A DNA stretch of 64,000 nucleotides from JBFWUM01 sp050247255 (GCA_050247255.1 JBFWUM010000004.1:1-64000); one strand, 5' to 3'; positions 35,611 to 43,046 are shown, numbered from the stretch's first letter. Program-made: numbers and translations. The notes: a model not told the origin generated them from the letters alone.

Positions 35611-36480
35611 TCATGCCGACACCTCGGCGCGCGCGCGGCGCGCGGCGATGGCCGGCGGCGAGAAGAACCGTTTGAGCAGGTAGATGTCGAGCAGGCCGAC
35701 GACAAGGAGGACGGCATAGGCCGACGGCCCCTCGACGAAGTTCAGCTCCTGGAGCAGTCGCGACACGCCGAAGGCGACGATCCACGCATCGAAGCTCATG
35801 CAGATGCGGCGGAACGTCTCCGAATCCATGCGACGGATGATGAACGCGCCGATCGGCACGCCGACGATGATGCTCGGCACGATCCACGGGATCAGCGCGA
35901 TGCTCTCCATCGTGTAGAGGCCGGCATAGGCATAGGCGACCGCCGTCAATGACGACTCAGCAAAGCGGACGACCCCGAGCGCGGCACGGAAGTCCTTCTT
36001 CGCCAGCCCCTGGTTGTTCAGCATGATCGCCAGCGGCGGGCCCGAGATCGTCGTCACCGAATAGAGCACGCCGAGGCCGCCGCCGAAGGCGAGCAGCGCG
36101 CTCTTCTCCGACTTGATCGGCCGGCGGATACCGGCGGCCTGCAGCAGGATGAGCGGCAGCAGCACGAGGAAGGTGTAGAAGCGGAGCCCCGCCGGGTTCA
36201 CCTGCGAGACGATCATCGTGCCGAGCGCCACGCCGGGGAACAGGCCGATGACCATCGGCATGACGCGCCGCCACGTCCGTCCGAACGCGTCGCGGTTGTT
36301 CCACAGCACGTAGGCGTTGAGCACCACCTCGATCAGGATCAGCGCCGGGTTGAGGATGCGGTTCGCCATGAACAGCAGCGCCACCGGCACGGTGATCGAG
36401 GAAAAGCCGTAGCCGAGGGCGCCGTTGACGATGGCGGCCAGCAGCGTGACGGCGGCGAGGGCGAGCGTCGGTTCGGACAT
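35611..36480 (-). CDS. Sulfite exporter TauE/SafE family membrane protein
   Basis: 289 residues from ATG 36480, preceded by CAGGAGATCG. About eight membrane helices with the family's internal two-fold pattern: ALGYGFSSITVPVALLF near the start and YSVTTISGPPLAIMLNNQGL in the middle. The family moves sulfite, sulfoacetate or other organosulfur anions. It lies downstream of the Rrf2 gene and close to cysDNH, so sulfur anions are a plausible cargo. Three YGAA hairpins sit in its 5' leader. A start at 36516 would run through the hairpins and is unlikely. Confidence 0.85.
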   Translation of the reverse strand: MSEPTLALAAVTLLAAIVNGALGYGFSSITVPVALLFMANRILNPALILIEVVLNAYVLWNNRDAFGRTWRRVMPMVIGLFPGVALGTMIVSQVNPAGLRFYTFLVLLPLILLQAAGIRRPIKSEKSALLAFGGGLGVLYSVTTISGPPLAIMLNNQGLAKKDFRAALGVVRFAESSLTAVAYAYAGLYTMESIALIPWIVPSIIVGVPIGAFIIRRMDSETFRRICMSFDAWIVAFGVSRLLQELNFVEGPSAYAVLLVVGLLDIYLLKRFFSPPAIAARRARAEVSA

Positions 36481-36491
36481 CGATCTCCTGA

Positions 36492-36566
36492 CCGAGACTG
36501 AAGTCTCGGGCTCCATTCCGAGACCGAAGTCTCGGGCTCCATTCCGAGACTGAAGTCTCGGGCTCC
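36492..36566 (+). repeat. Three tandem YGAA hairpins in the leader of the TauE-like gene
   Basis: Copies at 36492-36514, 36518-36540 and 36544-36566: CCGAGAC, loop TGAA (CGAA in the middle copy), GTCTCGG, then GCTCC. Each is spaced by ATT. As RNA of the TauE gene they read GGAGC-CCGAGAC-TTCA-GTCTCGG and end 11 bases before the start codon. Confidence 0.9.
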
Positions 36567-36585
36567 GTACTGGTTGTGAAGGGAA

Positions 36586-36762
36586 TCAGCCGACTGACGG
36601 CTTCAGGAGGTCGCGGGAAGGGATCGCTACTGCCTGACCGTCATCGGCCCCATACAGGCGCACGCGCAGCAACACGCCACGCGCGGGCAGGGGCAACAAC
36701 AGGTCGGGGCCGAGGAGCGCATCGGAACGCGTCAGAGCGTAGATCAGGAAAGTCTACAAAGT
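36586..36762 (-). other. Intergenic stretch between Rrf2 and TauE-like genes, possible coding remnant
   Basis: The minus strand is open from just after a TAG (about 36758) to TGA 36586-36588 and would encode a protein-like stretch (PDLLLPLPARGVLLRVRLYG..) but has no usual start codon near its beginning. It may be the tail of a decayed gene or chance. At 36748-36765 the plus strand has the near-direct repeat AAGTCTAC AAAGTCTAT. Confidence 0.3.
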
Positions 36763-37200
36763 CTATAGAGTATTTCGGCAGTCGCGACTCAGCGCCGCAA
36801 GCGTCGTGTTATCAAGGATTTTCGCGGTGGCGTCGCGCACTTCCTTCATCGCCAGGCGGACGCCGCAGGTCTGCTCGTCGACACACTCTTCGCAGCGGGC
36901 GTAGGCCGTCTGGCTGACGCACGGTACCAGCGCCAGCGGGCCGCCGAGCGCGCGGACGACCTGGCCGACGGTAATCTCTTCTGGCGTGCGGCTGAGGAAG
37001 TAGCCGCCCCCCTTGCCTTTCTTGCTCTGGAGCAGCCCCTGGCGCTTGAGGTCCAGCAGGATCGCCTCGAGAAACTTCTTCGGGATCCGCTGGTCGCCGG
37101 CCAGATCCGAGACGAGGACGGGGCCGCGCCCCGACCGTTCCGCCAGGAACAGCATCGCCCGCAGGCCGTACTTGGATTTTCGGGTCAACACCGGAACCAT
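36763..37200 (-). CDS. Rrf2-family transcriptional regulator (CymR/IscR-like), divergent to cysDNH
   Basis: 145 residues. Winged-helix start VLTRKSKYGLRAMLFLAERSG, DLAGDQRIPKKFLEAILLDLKRQGLLQSKKGKGGGYFLSR, then a cysteine group CVSQTAYARCEECVDEQTC (residues about 93-112) that could bind an Fe-S cluster or sense thiols. In other bacteria Rrf2 proteins control cysteine and Fe-S genes. Here the gene faces cysDNH with 17 bp between its start and the Cys-leader start, so it very likely acts on that promoter and its own. GTG three codons in (37191) is an alternative start. Confidence 0.88.
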   Translation of the reverse strand: MVPVLTRKSKYGLRAMLFLAERSGRGPVLVSDLAGDQRIPKKFLEAILLDLKRQGLLQSKKGKGGGYFLSRTPEEITVGQVVRALGGPLALVPCVSQTAYARCEECVDEQTCGVRLAMKEVRDATAKILDNTTLAALSRDCRNTL

Positions 37201-37202
37201 CG

Positions 37203-37208
37203 TATAAT
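37203..37208 (+). promoter_or_regulatory. Candidate -10 box (TATAAT) for the cys leader transcript
   Basis: A perfect TATAAT stands 9 bp before the GTG of the leader peptide. No good -35 hexamer is seen 16-18 bp upstream (about 37179-37186 reads TTCGGGT), as is common for activator-dependent promoters. If used, the transcript would begin at about 37214-37216 and the leader peptide would be almost leaderless. Confidence 0.45.
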
Positions 37209-37217
37209 CAAGGTTCC

Positions 37218-37304
37218 GTGTTCACCACCTGCTGCTGTCCGTGCGCGTGTTGTTGTACGAGGCCCTCGGGGTCTTCCGCGCCTTCGATTGCGCAGCTGGG
37301 GTAA
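37218..37304 (+). CDS. Cysteine-rich leader peptide of the cysDNH operon
   Basis: 28 codons, GTG at 37218 to TAA at 37302-37304, with AAGG four bases before the start. The peptide begins MFTT, then CCCPCACCC: seven cysteines in nine residues at positions 5-13 (37230-37256), then TRPSGSSAPSIAQLG. A run like this before a sulfate-assimilation operon and 37 bases before a terminator hairpin fits a leader whose translation rate reports charged tRNA-Cys. Comparable Cys leaders are known in Actinobacteria; I know of none described in Acidobacteriota. Confidence 0.82.
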   Translation: MFTTCCCPCACCCTRPSGSSAPSIAQLG

Positions 37305-37350
37305 CCGCAGACATCGCTCCACGCGAAGCAAGATCGAAAAGAGCCCGGGG
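37263..37350 (+). promoter_or_regulatory. Candidate antiterminator pairing in the cys leader
   Basis: CCCT(C)GGG at 37263-37270, just after the Cys codons, can pair with CCCGGGG at 37344-37350 (seven pairs, one G.U, one bulged C). This would take up the left arm of the terminator. Hand-found, not folded. Confidence 0.35.
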
Positions 37351-37376
37351 ACCTGAATCCCCGGGCTTTTTCTTTT
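37342..37376 (+). terminator. Intrinsic terminator (attenuator) between Cys leader and cysD
   Basis: Perfect 10-bp stem AGCCCGGGGA (37342-37351) and TCCCCGGGCT (37358-37367), loop CCTGAA, then a T-run interrupted once (TTTTTCTTTT). It ends 17 bases before the cysD ATG and has no gene upstream on this strand except the leader peptide, so its only sensible job is conditional termination of the cys operon. Confidence 0.88.
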
Positions 37377-37392
37377 GGTCCAAGAAAGCGAC

Positions 37393-38334
37393 ATGTCCTC
37401 AGTGCTCATGGAACCGCACGCCGCCACCACCATCCCGACCCTCGACCACCTGCGGGCGCTCGAGGCCGAGAGCATCCACATCCTGCGCGAGGTCGTGGCC
37501 GAGTTCGAGCGGCCGGTGATGCTCTATTCGATCGGCAAGGATTCGTCGGTCATGCTGCGCCTGGCGCAGAAGGCGTTCCACCCCGGGCCGATTCCGTTCC
37601 CGCTGCTGCACGTCGACACCACCTACAAGTTCCGCGAGATGATCGAGTTCCGCGATCGCATGGCGGCGGAGGTCGGCGCGCGCCTCATCGTCCACACCAA
37701 CGAAGAGGCGATCTCCGAGGGCACCCAGCCGTTCAAGGTCGGCACGCAGCGCTGCTGCGGGCTGCTGAAGACCAAGGCGCTGCTCGATGCGCTGCAGGCC
37801 GGCAACTTCGACGCCGCGCTCGGCGGCGCCCGGAGAGACGAGGAGCGGTCGCGGGCGAAGGAGCGCATCTTCTCGGTGCGCGACCCGAACGGCCAGTGGG
37901 ACCCCAAGCGCCAGCGCCCGGAGCTCTGGAACCTGCTCAACGCGCGCATCCGGACCGGCGAGAGCATCCGCGTCTTCCCGCTCTCCAACTGGACCGAGAT
38001 CGACGTCTGGCAGTACATCCACCTCGAGCACATCCCGATCGTCCCGCTCTACTACGCGCGCGAGCGCGAGGTCATCGTCCGCGGCCCCTCGCTCATCGTC
38101 CAGGAGCAGCCGTTCGTGGTGACCATGCCGGGCGAGAAGCCGCAGGTCGTCAAGTGCCGCATGCGCTCGCTCGGCTGCTCGCCATGCACCGGCGCCATCC
38201 GGTCGGACGCCGACTCGGTGCCGAAGATCATCGAGGAGCTGGTCGCCACGCGCTCCTCCGAGCGGCAGCTGCGCATCATCGACCACGACCAGGACGGGTC
38301 GATGGAGCTGAAGAAGCGCGAGGGCTACTTCTGA
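37393..38334 (+). CDS. cysD: Sulfate adenylyltransferase subunit 2
   Basis: 313 residues from ATG 37393. PP-loop ATP pyrophosphatase domain with SIGKDSSVMLRLAQKAFHPG, LLHVDTTYKF, GGARRDEERSRAKERIFSVRD and the C-terminal SLGCSPCTGAI. With CysN it makes adenosine phosphosulfate from sulfate and ATP in the cytoplasm. Coupled to cysN by TGATG. A TTG at 37375 falls inside the terminator U-tract region and is not credible; ATG 37408 lacks a ribosome-binding site. Controlled by the leader and terminator upstream. Confidence 0.95.
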   Translation: MSSVLMEPHAATTIPTLDHLRALEAESIHILREVVAEFERPVMLYSIGKDSSVMLRLAQKAFHPGPIPFPLLHVDTTYKFREMIEFRDRMAAEVGARLIVHTNEEAISEGTQPFKVGTQRCCGLLKTKALLDALQAGNFDAALGGARRDEERSRAKERIFSVRDPNGQWDPKRQRPELWNLLNARIRTGESIRVFPLSNWTEIDVWQYIHLEHIPIVPLYYAREREVIVRGPSLIVQEQPFVVTMPGEKPQVVKCRMRSLGCSPCTGAIRSDADSVPKIIEELVATRSSERQLRIIDHDQDGSMELKKREGYF

Positions 38335-39671
38335 TGGCGGTCGACACGGGTGTCCTCGCCTCGAGCAGCGGCCTGCTGCGCATCTGCACCGCCGGCAGCG
38401 TCGACGATGGCAAGAGCACGCTGATCGGCCGGCTCCTGCACGACTCGCAGTCGGTGTACGACGACCAGCTGCACGCGGTCGAGAAGGCGTCGAAGAACCG
38501 CACCGCCGGGCCGATCGACTTCTCGCTGTTCACCGACGGGCTGAAGGCCGAGCGCGAGCAGGGGATCACGATCGACGTCGCCTACCGCTACTTCGCCACG
38601 GCGCGGCGGAAGTTCATCCTCGCCGACACGCCCGGGCACGAGCAGTACACGCGCAACATGGCCACCGGCGCCTCGACCGCCGACGTCGCCATCCTGCTGG
38701 TCGACGCGCGCAACGGCGTGCTGGCGCAGTCGCGGCGGCACGCGCGCATTGCGCGGCTGCTCGGCATCAAGGACTTCGTCCTGGCCGTCAACAAGATGGA
38801 CCTGGTCGACTTCAGCCGCGACGTATTCGAGCAGATCCAGGACGACATGGAGGAGCTGCTCGCCGGGGCGGCCGTGCACGCCATCCCGATGAGCGCGCTG
38901 CAGGGCGACAACGTCATCACCGGCAGCGACCGCACACCCTGGTTCCGCGGGCCGAGCCTGCTGGAGTACCTGGAGACGGTGCAGGTGCACCGCAACCTGC
39001 CGGGGCTCCCCTTCCGCATGCCGGTGCAGCTGGTCGTACGCCCGCACCAGGACTTCCGCGGCTACGCCGGCCAGATTGCCTCGGGCACCATCCGCGTCGG
39101 CGACACCATCACGACCTACCCCTCGGGCCTGTCGGCGGTCGTGCGCCGCATTGTCACCTGGGACGGCGATCTCGACATGGCGTTCGCGCCGATGTCGGTG
39201 ACGCTGACGCTCGACCGCGAAATCGACATCAGCCGCGGCGACGTGCTGTCGCTCGAGCCGCCGATGGTCGGCCAGCGGTTCGAGGCCGAGGTCGTGTGGA
39301 TGGACGAGAAACCGCTCGACCCGGGCCGCGTCTACCTGCTGAAGCAGGGCACGCGCACGGTCACGGCCGAAATCAACCATGGGCTGGTGCTGAACCAGAT
39401 CGGCAACGTCGTCGTGAGCGCGGCGCGGCCGCTGGTGTTCGACCGCTACGACACGAACCGCGCGACCGGCAGCTTCATCATCATCGACCCGGGCACCCAC
39501 TTCACGGCCGGCGCCGGGATGATCAGCAATGCCGTGCGCGAAGAGGCTGTCGCCGCCGTGGGCGCGCCGCTGACCGCCGCGCAGCGCATCGCCAGGCTGG
39601 CCCGCGGGGCCGGCAGCGACGAGGAAGCGGCCGAACTGGTGCGCAAGGCACTCGAAGAGATGCTGGCCTAG
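38334..39671 (+). CDS. cysN: Sulfate adenylyltransferase subunit 1 (GTPase)
   Basis: 445 residues from ATG 38334, overlapping the cysD stop by one base. EF-Tu-like GTPase: P-loop GSVDDGKSTLIGRLL near residue 20, switch II DTPGHEQYTRNMATGAS, and NKMD for guanine recognition. No APS kinase (CysC) domain follows, in line with a pathway that goes straight from APS to sulfite through the reductase encoded next. The stop codon lies in CTAG (39668-39671) at the start of a low-complexity array. A longer frame from 37896 overlaps cysD and is a shadow. Confidence 0.95.
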   Translation: MAVDTGVLASSSGLLRICTAGSVDDGKSTLIGRLLHDSQSVYDDQLHAVEKASKNRTAGPIDFSLFTDGLKAEREQGITIDVAYRYFATARRKFILADTPGHEQYTRNMATGASTADVAILLVDARNGVLAQSRRHARIARLLGIKDFVLAVNKMDLVDFSRDVFEQIQDDMEELLAGAAVHAIPMSALQGDNVITGSDRTPWFRGPSLLEYLETVQVHRNLPGLPFRMPVQLVVRPHQDFRGYAGQIASGTIRVGDTITTYPSGLSAVVRRIVTWDGDLDMAFAPMSVTLTLDREIDISRGDVLSLEPPMVGQRFEAEVVWMDEKPLDPGRVYLLKQGTRTVTAEINHGLVLNQIGNVVVSAARPLVFDRYDTNRATGSFIIIDPGTHFTAGAGMISNAVREEAVAAVGAPLTAAQRIARLARGAGSDEEAAELVRKALEEMLA

Positions 39672-39730
39672 GTGGTCGGTGGTCGGTGGTCGGTGGTAGA
39701 TGGTAGGTGGTGGATGGTAGGTGGTAGAGA
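39668..39730 (+). repeat. GGTGGTCGGTGG array between cysN and cysH, starting at CTAG
   Basis: After CTAG come repeated GGTGGTC then GGTAGATGGTAGGTGG words with no inverted half. The word is the same as in the array at 9379-9473. It fills the whole cysN-cysH gap and ends at the GAGAG ribosome-binding site of cysH. Confidence 0.85.
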
Positions 39731-39731
39731 G

Positions 39732-40367
39732 ATGACGGAGAACGCGGGGGAGGTGATCAGGCGGGCATTGGCCGAGGCGAAGACGCCTTGCATCACCTCG
39801 AGCTTCCAGGCGGAGTGCGTGGTGCTGACGCACATGCTGCAACAGGTGCGGCCGGACATCCCCGTGCTGTTCCTCGACACCGTGCACCACTTTGCCGACA
39901 CCTATCGCTACCGCGACGAGCAGGCGGCGACGCACCGGCTGAACCTGATCACCCTGCGCGCGGCCGAGCCGCAGCCGGGGCTGTGGCAGACCGAGAGCAC
40001 CGAGGCCTGCTGCGCGCGCCACAAGGTGGGACCGTTGTTCGCGGCGCTCGAGCACTACGACACCTGGTTCACGGCGCTGCGCCGCGACCAGTCGCCGTCG
40101 CGCGCCAACCTGCAGGAGGTGGAGCCGTTCCGGCTGCCGACCGGCACCACCATCCGGCGCGTCGCGCCGCTTGCCGCGTGGACGGCCAAGGACGTCTGGC
40201 AGTACGCGAAGGTGCATGGCCTCTCCCTGATGCCGCTGTACGACCAGGGCTTCACCAGCATCGGCTGCGAACCGTGCACGTCGCTGCCGCTGGATCCCTC
40301 GAATCCGCGTTCCGGCCGCTGGCAGGGCCAGAAGTTGGAATGCGGCATCCACATCCAGGCGAAGTAA
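39732..40367 (+). CDS. cysH: Adenylyl-sulfate (APS) reductase, assimilatory, Fe-S type
   Basis: 211 residues from ATG 39732; the longer frame from 39672 translates the repeat array and is rejected. PP-loop reductase with TSSFQAECVVLTHM, FLDTVHHFADTYRYRD and WTALRRDQSPSRA-like blocks. Two cysteine pairs, ACCARHKVGPL and GCEPC, are the [4Fe-4S] ligands of APS reductases, and ECGIHIQ near the C-terminus carries the catalytic cysteine. So it uses APS rather than PAPS, in line with absence of CysC. Third gene of the operon. Confidence 0.93.
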   Translation: MTENAGEVIRRALAEAKTPCITSSFQAECVVLTHMLQQVRPDIPVLFLDTVHHFADTYRYRDEQAATHRLNLITLRAAEPQPGLWQTESTEACCARHKVGPLFAALEHYDTWFTALRRDQSPSRANLQEVEPFRLPTGTTIRRVAPLAAWTAKDVWQYAKVHGLSLMPLYDQGFTSIGCEPCTSLPLDPSNPRSGRWQGQKLECGIHIQAK

Positions 40368-40371
40368 CCGC

Positions 40372-41658
40372 GTGATCCGCTTCCGTGTCCTGGTGGCCGC
40401 GGCCATCGTGGCTGCTGTCTGCCTGCCCGCGTCGGCGCAGGACCTGGCGCCGGCCGCACCCGAGGACGCCGCCGTCCGCTCCGGGGCGTTCACGTATCGC
40501 CTCGGCCTCGGCTACATGTTCCAGGTCTCCGGGCGGCAGGACTATCCATTCACGGACGACACGTTCCAGGACGACGAGACGTTTGCGTGGTGGCGGCTCC
40601 GGCCTCGCTTTGCTGCCACGAGCCGCCGCGTCGACATCGTCGTCGAGGGGCAGGACACCCACTCGGCTGGCGGCAGGTTCACCTCGCGCACGGCGTGGCT
40701 CGACCTGCTCAACGCCTACGTCGACGTCAAGAACATAGGCGGGGTGTCGGTGAAGGTTGGCCGTCAGCAGGCCGACCTCGAGGTCGTCGGCCGGCTCGTG
40801 CGCCAGGCCGACTTCGCCGCGGTGCTGCGGTCAGTCGATCTCGCGTCGGTCACCTACCAGCGCGGGGCGACCGACCTGCGCGCCATCGTCTTCATCCCGC
40901 TCGAGGGCAATCCCACCGGCTTCAACCGTCAGCGCGACGACGAGCGGTTGTGGACGACGTTCGCGCGACGGCGGCTGAACCCGCGCACCGCCATCCAGAG
41001 CTACGTCGTGGCGCGTCACAACCGCGAGGTGCTGAGCGAGACCGGCGTCGCCGGCAGCGGCGCGGTGTACGCCTGGCAGCTGCAGGTGGAGGGGCCGACG
41101 CCGCACCCGGCGGTCGACTGGGCGGTGGAGTCGGTGATCGAGCGCGGCCACTACTCGACGGACGAGGTCCGCGCGTGGGCGCTGTTCCTGCGCGGCGACG
41201 TCCGGCTGTCGCCGGCGGCAACGCTCGACGTCCGGTACACCGTGACGTCGCCGGACACATACCGCGGCGATGGCGTGCGCGGCCAGTACGACACGATCTA
41301 TGGCGCCGCGACCTACTTCAGCTTCCTCGGGCAGATCCGCGGCAGCAACGTGCGGTCGTTCAGCGTCGGCGGCGCCGCGCGGCTGGCGCGGCGGCTGACG
41401 CTCAACTGGCGCTACTTCAACACCCGCCTCAACGACCGCCGCGATGCCTGGTACGGCGCAGTCAATCCGAGCCGCAGCAACCCGGGGGCGCCGTCATCGT
41501 TTCTGGGGCATGAGGCCGCCGGGCTCCTGAGCTTCCAGGCGCGTCCCAACCTGCTCGTCCGCGGCGGCTACTACCACTTCATTCCCGGAGGGTTCAGCCC
41601 GGGCGCCCAGGGCCACCCGCACGAATTCCGCCTGCAGATCATCGGCGGGATCCGATAA
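40372..41658 (+). CDS. Alginate-export-like outer-membrane beta-barrel
   Basis: 428 residues from GTG 40372, four bases after the cysH stop. Signal peptide ending PASAQD, then a barrel-like sequence with RLRPRFAATSRRVDIVVEGQ, KVGRQQADLEVVGRLV and a C-terminal region ending EFRLQIIGGIR. This resembles the alginate_exp porin group. The tight spacing suggests it is part of the cys operon, in which case it may be a sulfate or sulfonate porin; that is inference from position only. Confidence 0.75.
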   Translation: MIRFRVLVAAAIVAAVCLPASAQDLAPAAPEDAAVRSGAFTYRLGLGYMFQVSGRQDYPFTDDTFQDDETFAWWRLRPRFAATSRRVDIVVEGQDTHSAGGRFTSRTAWLDLLNAYVDVKNIGGVSVKVGRQQADLEVVGRLVRQADFAAVLRSVDLASVTYQRGATDLRAIVFIPLEGNPTGFNRQRDDERLWTTFARRRLNPRTAIQSYVVARHNREVLSETGVAGSGAVYAWQLQVEGPTPHPAVDWAVESVIERGHYSTDEVRAWALFLRGDVRLSPAATLDVRYTVTSPDTYRGDGVRGQYDTIYGAATYFSFLGQIRGSNVRSFSVGGAARLARRLTLNWRYFNTRLNDRRDAWYGAVNPSRSNPGAPSSFLGHEAAGLLSFQARPNLLVRGGYYHFIPGGFSPGAQGHPHEFRLQIIGGIR

Positions 41659-41708
41659 ACACCCACCCCCTGCTTCGTCGTAATATCCACGAACCTTCTG
41701 GAGGACTT

Positions 41709-43046
41709 ATGACGAACCGAGCGTTTTACGCGCTGGCGCTGGCCCTGTTCCTCGCTGCGGCGTACGCCGCGCCGACACTCGGGCAGCAGGGTGCCGCGCC
41801 TGGGGCCCCCGGACAGGGGCGCGCCGGCGGACCCGGCGGACAGGGCGGCCCCGGTGGGCGCGGCGGGCGTGGCGCGGTGACGCTGGCCGAAGGGCCGGGC
41901 CGCGACGCCGTCCAGACCACGTGCAGCCGGTGCCACGGCCTGAACCTGATCGCGAACTCCGCCGGCTACACCAAGGCCGGCTGGCAGGACCGCATCGCGA
42001 CCATGGTCGCGCTTCCCGCGGCGGAGCTCGAGACCATCTCGACGTACCTTGCCGCGCACTACCCGCTCAAGGACGCGCCCGGCGCCGTGCTGCTTTCCGG
42101 CCCCGCGCACGTGACGATCAAGGAGTGGATGATCCCGACGCTCGGGTCGCGCCCGCACGACTCGTACGGCGCCCGCGACGGCTCCGTGTGGTGGACGGGG
42201 ATGTTCGTCAGCAAGATGGGACGGCTCGATCCGCGCACCGGCGAGATGCGCGAGTTCGACCTGCCGCAGGGAACCCAGCCGCACGGCCTGGCCGAGGACA
42301 AGGACGGCAACATCTGGTACACGGGCATCCAGAAGGGCGTGATCGGCAAGCTCGATCCGCGCACCGGGCAGGCGCGTGAGTACCCGCTGAACGAGCCGGG
42401 CGCGCGCGGCCCGCACACGCCGATTTACAGCGAGGCCACCGGCAACCTGTTCTTCACGCTGCAGTCGGGCCACGTCGGCCGCATCAACACCACCGGCGGC
42501 GAGATGGTCATCATGAAGACGCCGAGCGACAACACCTATCCCTACGGGATCCGGCTGAACTCGCAGGGCGTGCCGTGGTACGTCGACTTCCGCGGCAACC
42601 GCATCGGCAGCGTCGACCCGCGGACGATGGAGATCAGGGAGTTCACGCTGCCCAACGCCGACTCGCGGCCGCGGCGGTTGACGATCATGGCGGACGACAC
42701 CATCTTCTACACCGACTTCCCGCGTGGCATGCTCGGCCACTTCGACCCGAAGACCGGCCAGGTGAAGGAGTGGATGTCGCCGAGCGGCCCCGAGTCGGAG
42801 CCGTACGGCATCACCCGCATCGGCAACATCGTCTGGTACAGCGAGTCCGGCGTGCGGCCGAACACCATCGTCCGCTTCGATCCGGCGACCGAGAAGTTCC
42901 AGACGTGGGCGATTCCCTCGGGCGGCGGCGTCTTGCGCCACTTCGAGGCCGCCCAGGACGGCCGCTCGATCGTCACCGCGAACAGCGGCGTGAACAAGAT
43001 CGGGGTGATCGAGATCGGGACGCTGAGCGCGAACCGCAGTAACTAG
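41709..43046 (+). CDS. Cytochrome c domain fused to virginiamycin-B-lyase-like beta-propeller
   Basis: 445 residues. Signal peptide, Gly/Pro/Gln-rich linker (residues about 26-58), one heme motif CSRCH near residue 73 with a distal-side YTKAGWQDRIATMVALP helix, then a seven-bladed-like propeller with repeated GxxxxDPRTGEMREF / GKLDPRTGQAREY / GHFDPKTGQVKEW units. Such propellers are annotated as streptogramin lyase-like, but the active residues are not evident. Probably a periplasmic redox-linked sensor or dehydrogenase. GGAGGACTT precedes the ATG. Confidence 0.82.
   Translation: MTNRAFYALALALFLAAAYAAPTLGQQGAAPGAPGQGRAGGPGGQGGPGGRGGRGAVTLAEGPGRDAVQTTCSRCHGLNLIANSAGYTKAGWQDRIATMVALPAAELETISTYLAAHYPLKDAPGAVLLSGPAHVTIKEWMIPTLGSRPHDSYGARDGSVWWTGMFVSKMGRLDPRTGEMREFDLPQGTQPHGLAEDKDGNIWYTGIQKGVIGKLDPRTGQAREYPLNEPGARGPHTPIYSEATGNLFFTLQSGHVGRINTTGGEMVIMKTPSDNTYPYGIRLNSQGVPWYVDFRGNRIGSVDPRTMEIREFTLPNADSRPRRLTIMADDTIFYTDFPRGMLGHFDPKTGQVKEWMSPSGPESEPYGITRIGNIVWYSESGVRPNTIVRFDPATEKFQTWAIPSGGGVLRHFEAAQDGRSIVTANSGVNKIGVIEIGTLSANRSN

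Noticed and set aside
35462..35683. A 73-codon plus-strand frame near the end of the TauE-like gene
   Set aside because: Second half is antisense to the TauE-like gene and the first half has no ribosome-binding site or family feature.
37241..37519. A 92-codon frame over the cys leader starting MRVLLYEALGVF
   Set aside because: Runs through the terminator and into cysD in the wrong frame; the Cys-rich frame at 37218 is the one that makes sense with the neighbours.
39672..39731. An N-terminal extension of CysH reading MVGGRWSVVDGRW
   Set aside because: Pure translation of the low-complexity array; ATG 39732 has its own ribosome-binding site and matches CysH length.
41709..43046. A virginiamycin (streptogramin) resistance lyase
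   Set aside because: Signal peptide and heme-binding CSRCH place it outside the cytoplasm in a redox role; propeller similarity alone does not support antibiotic resistance.
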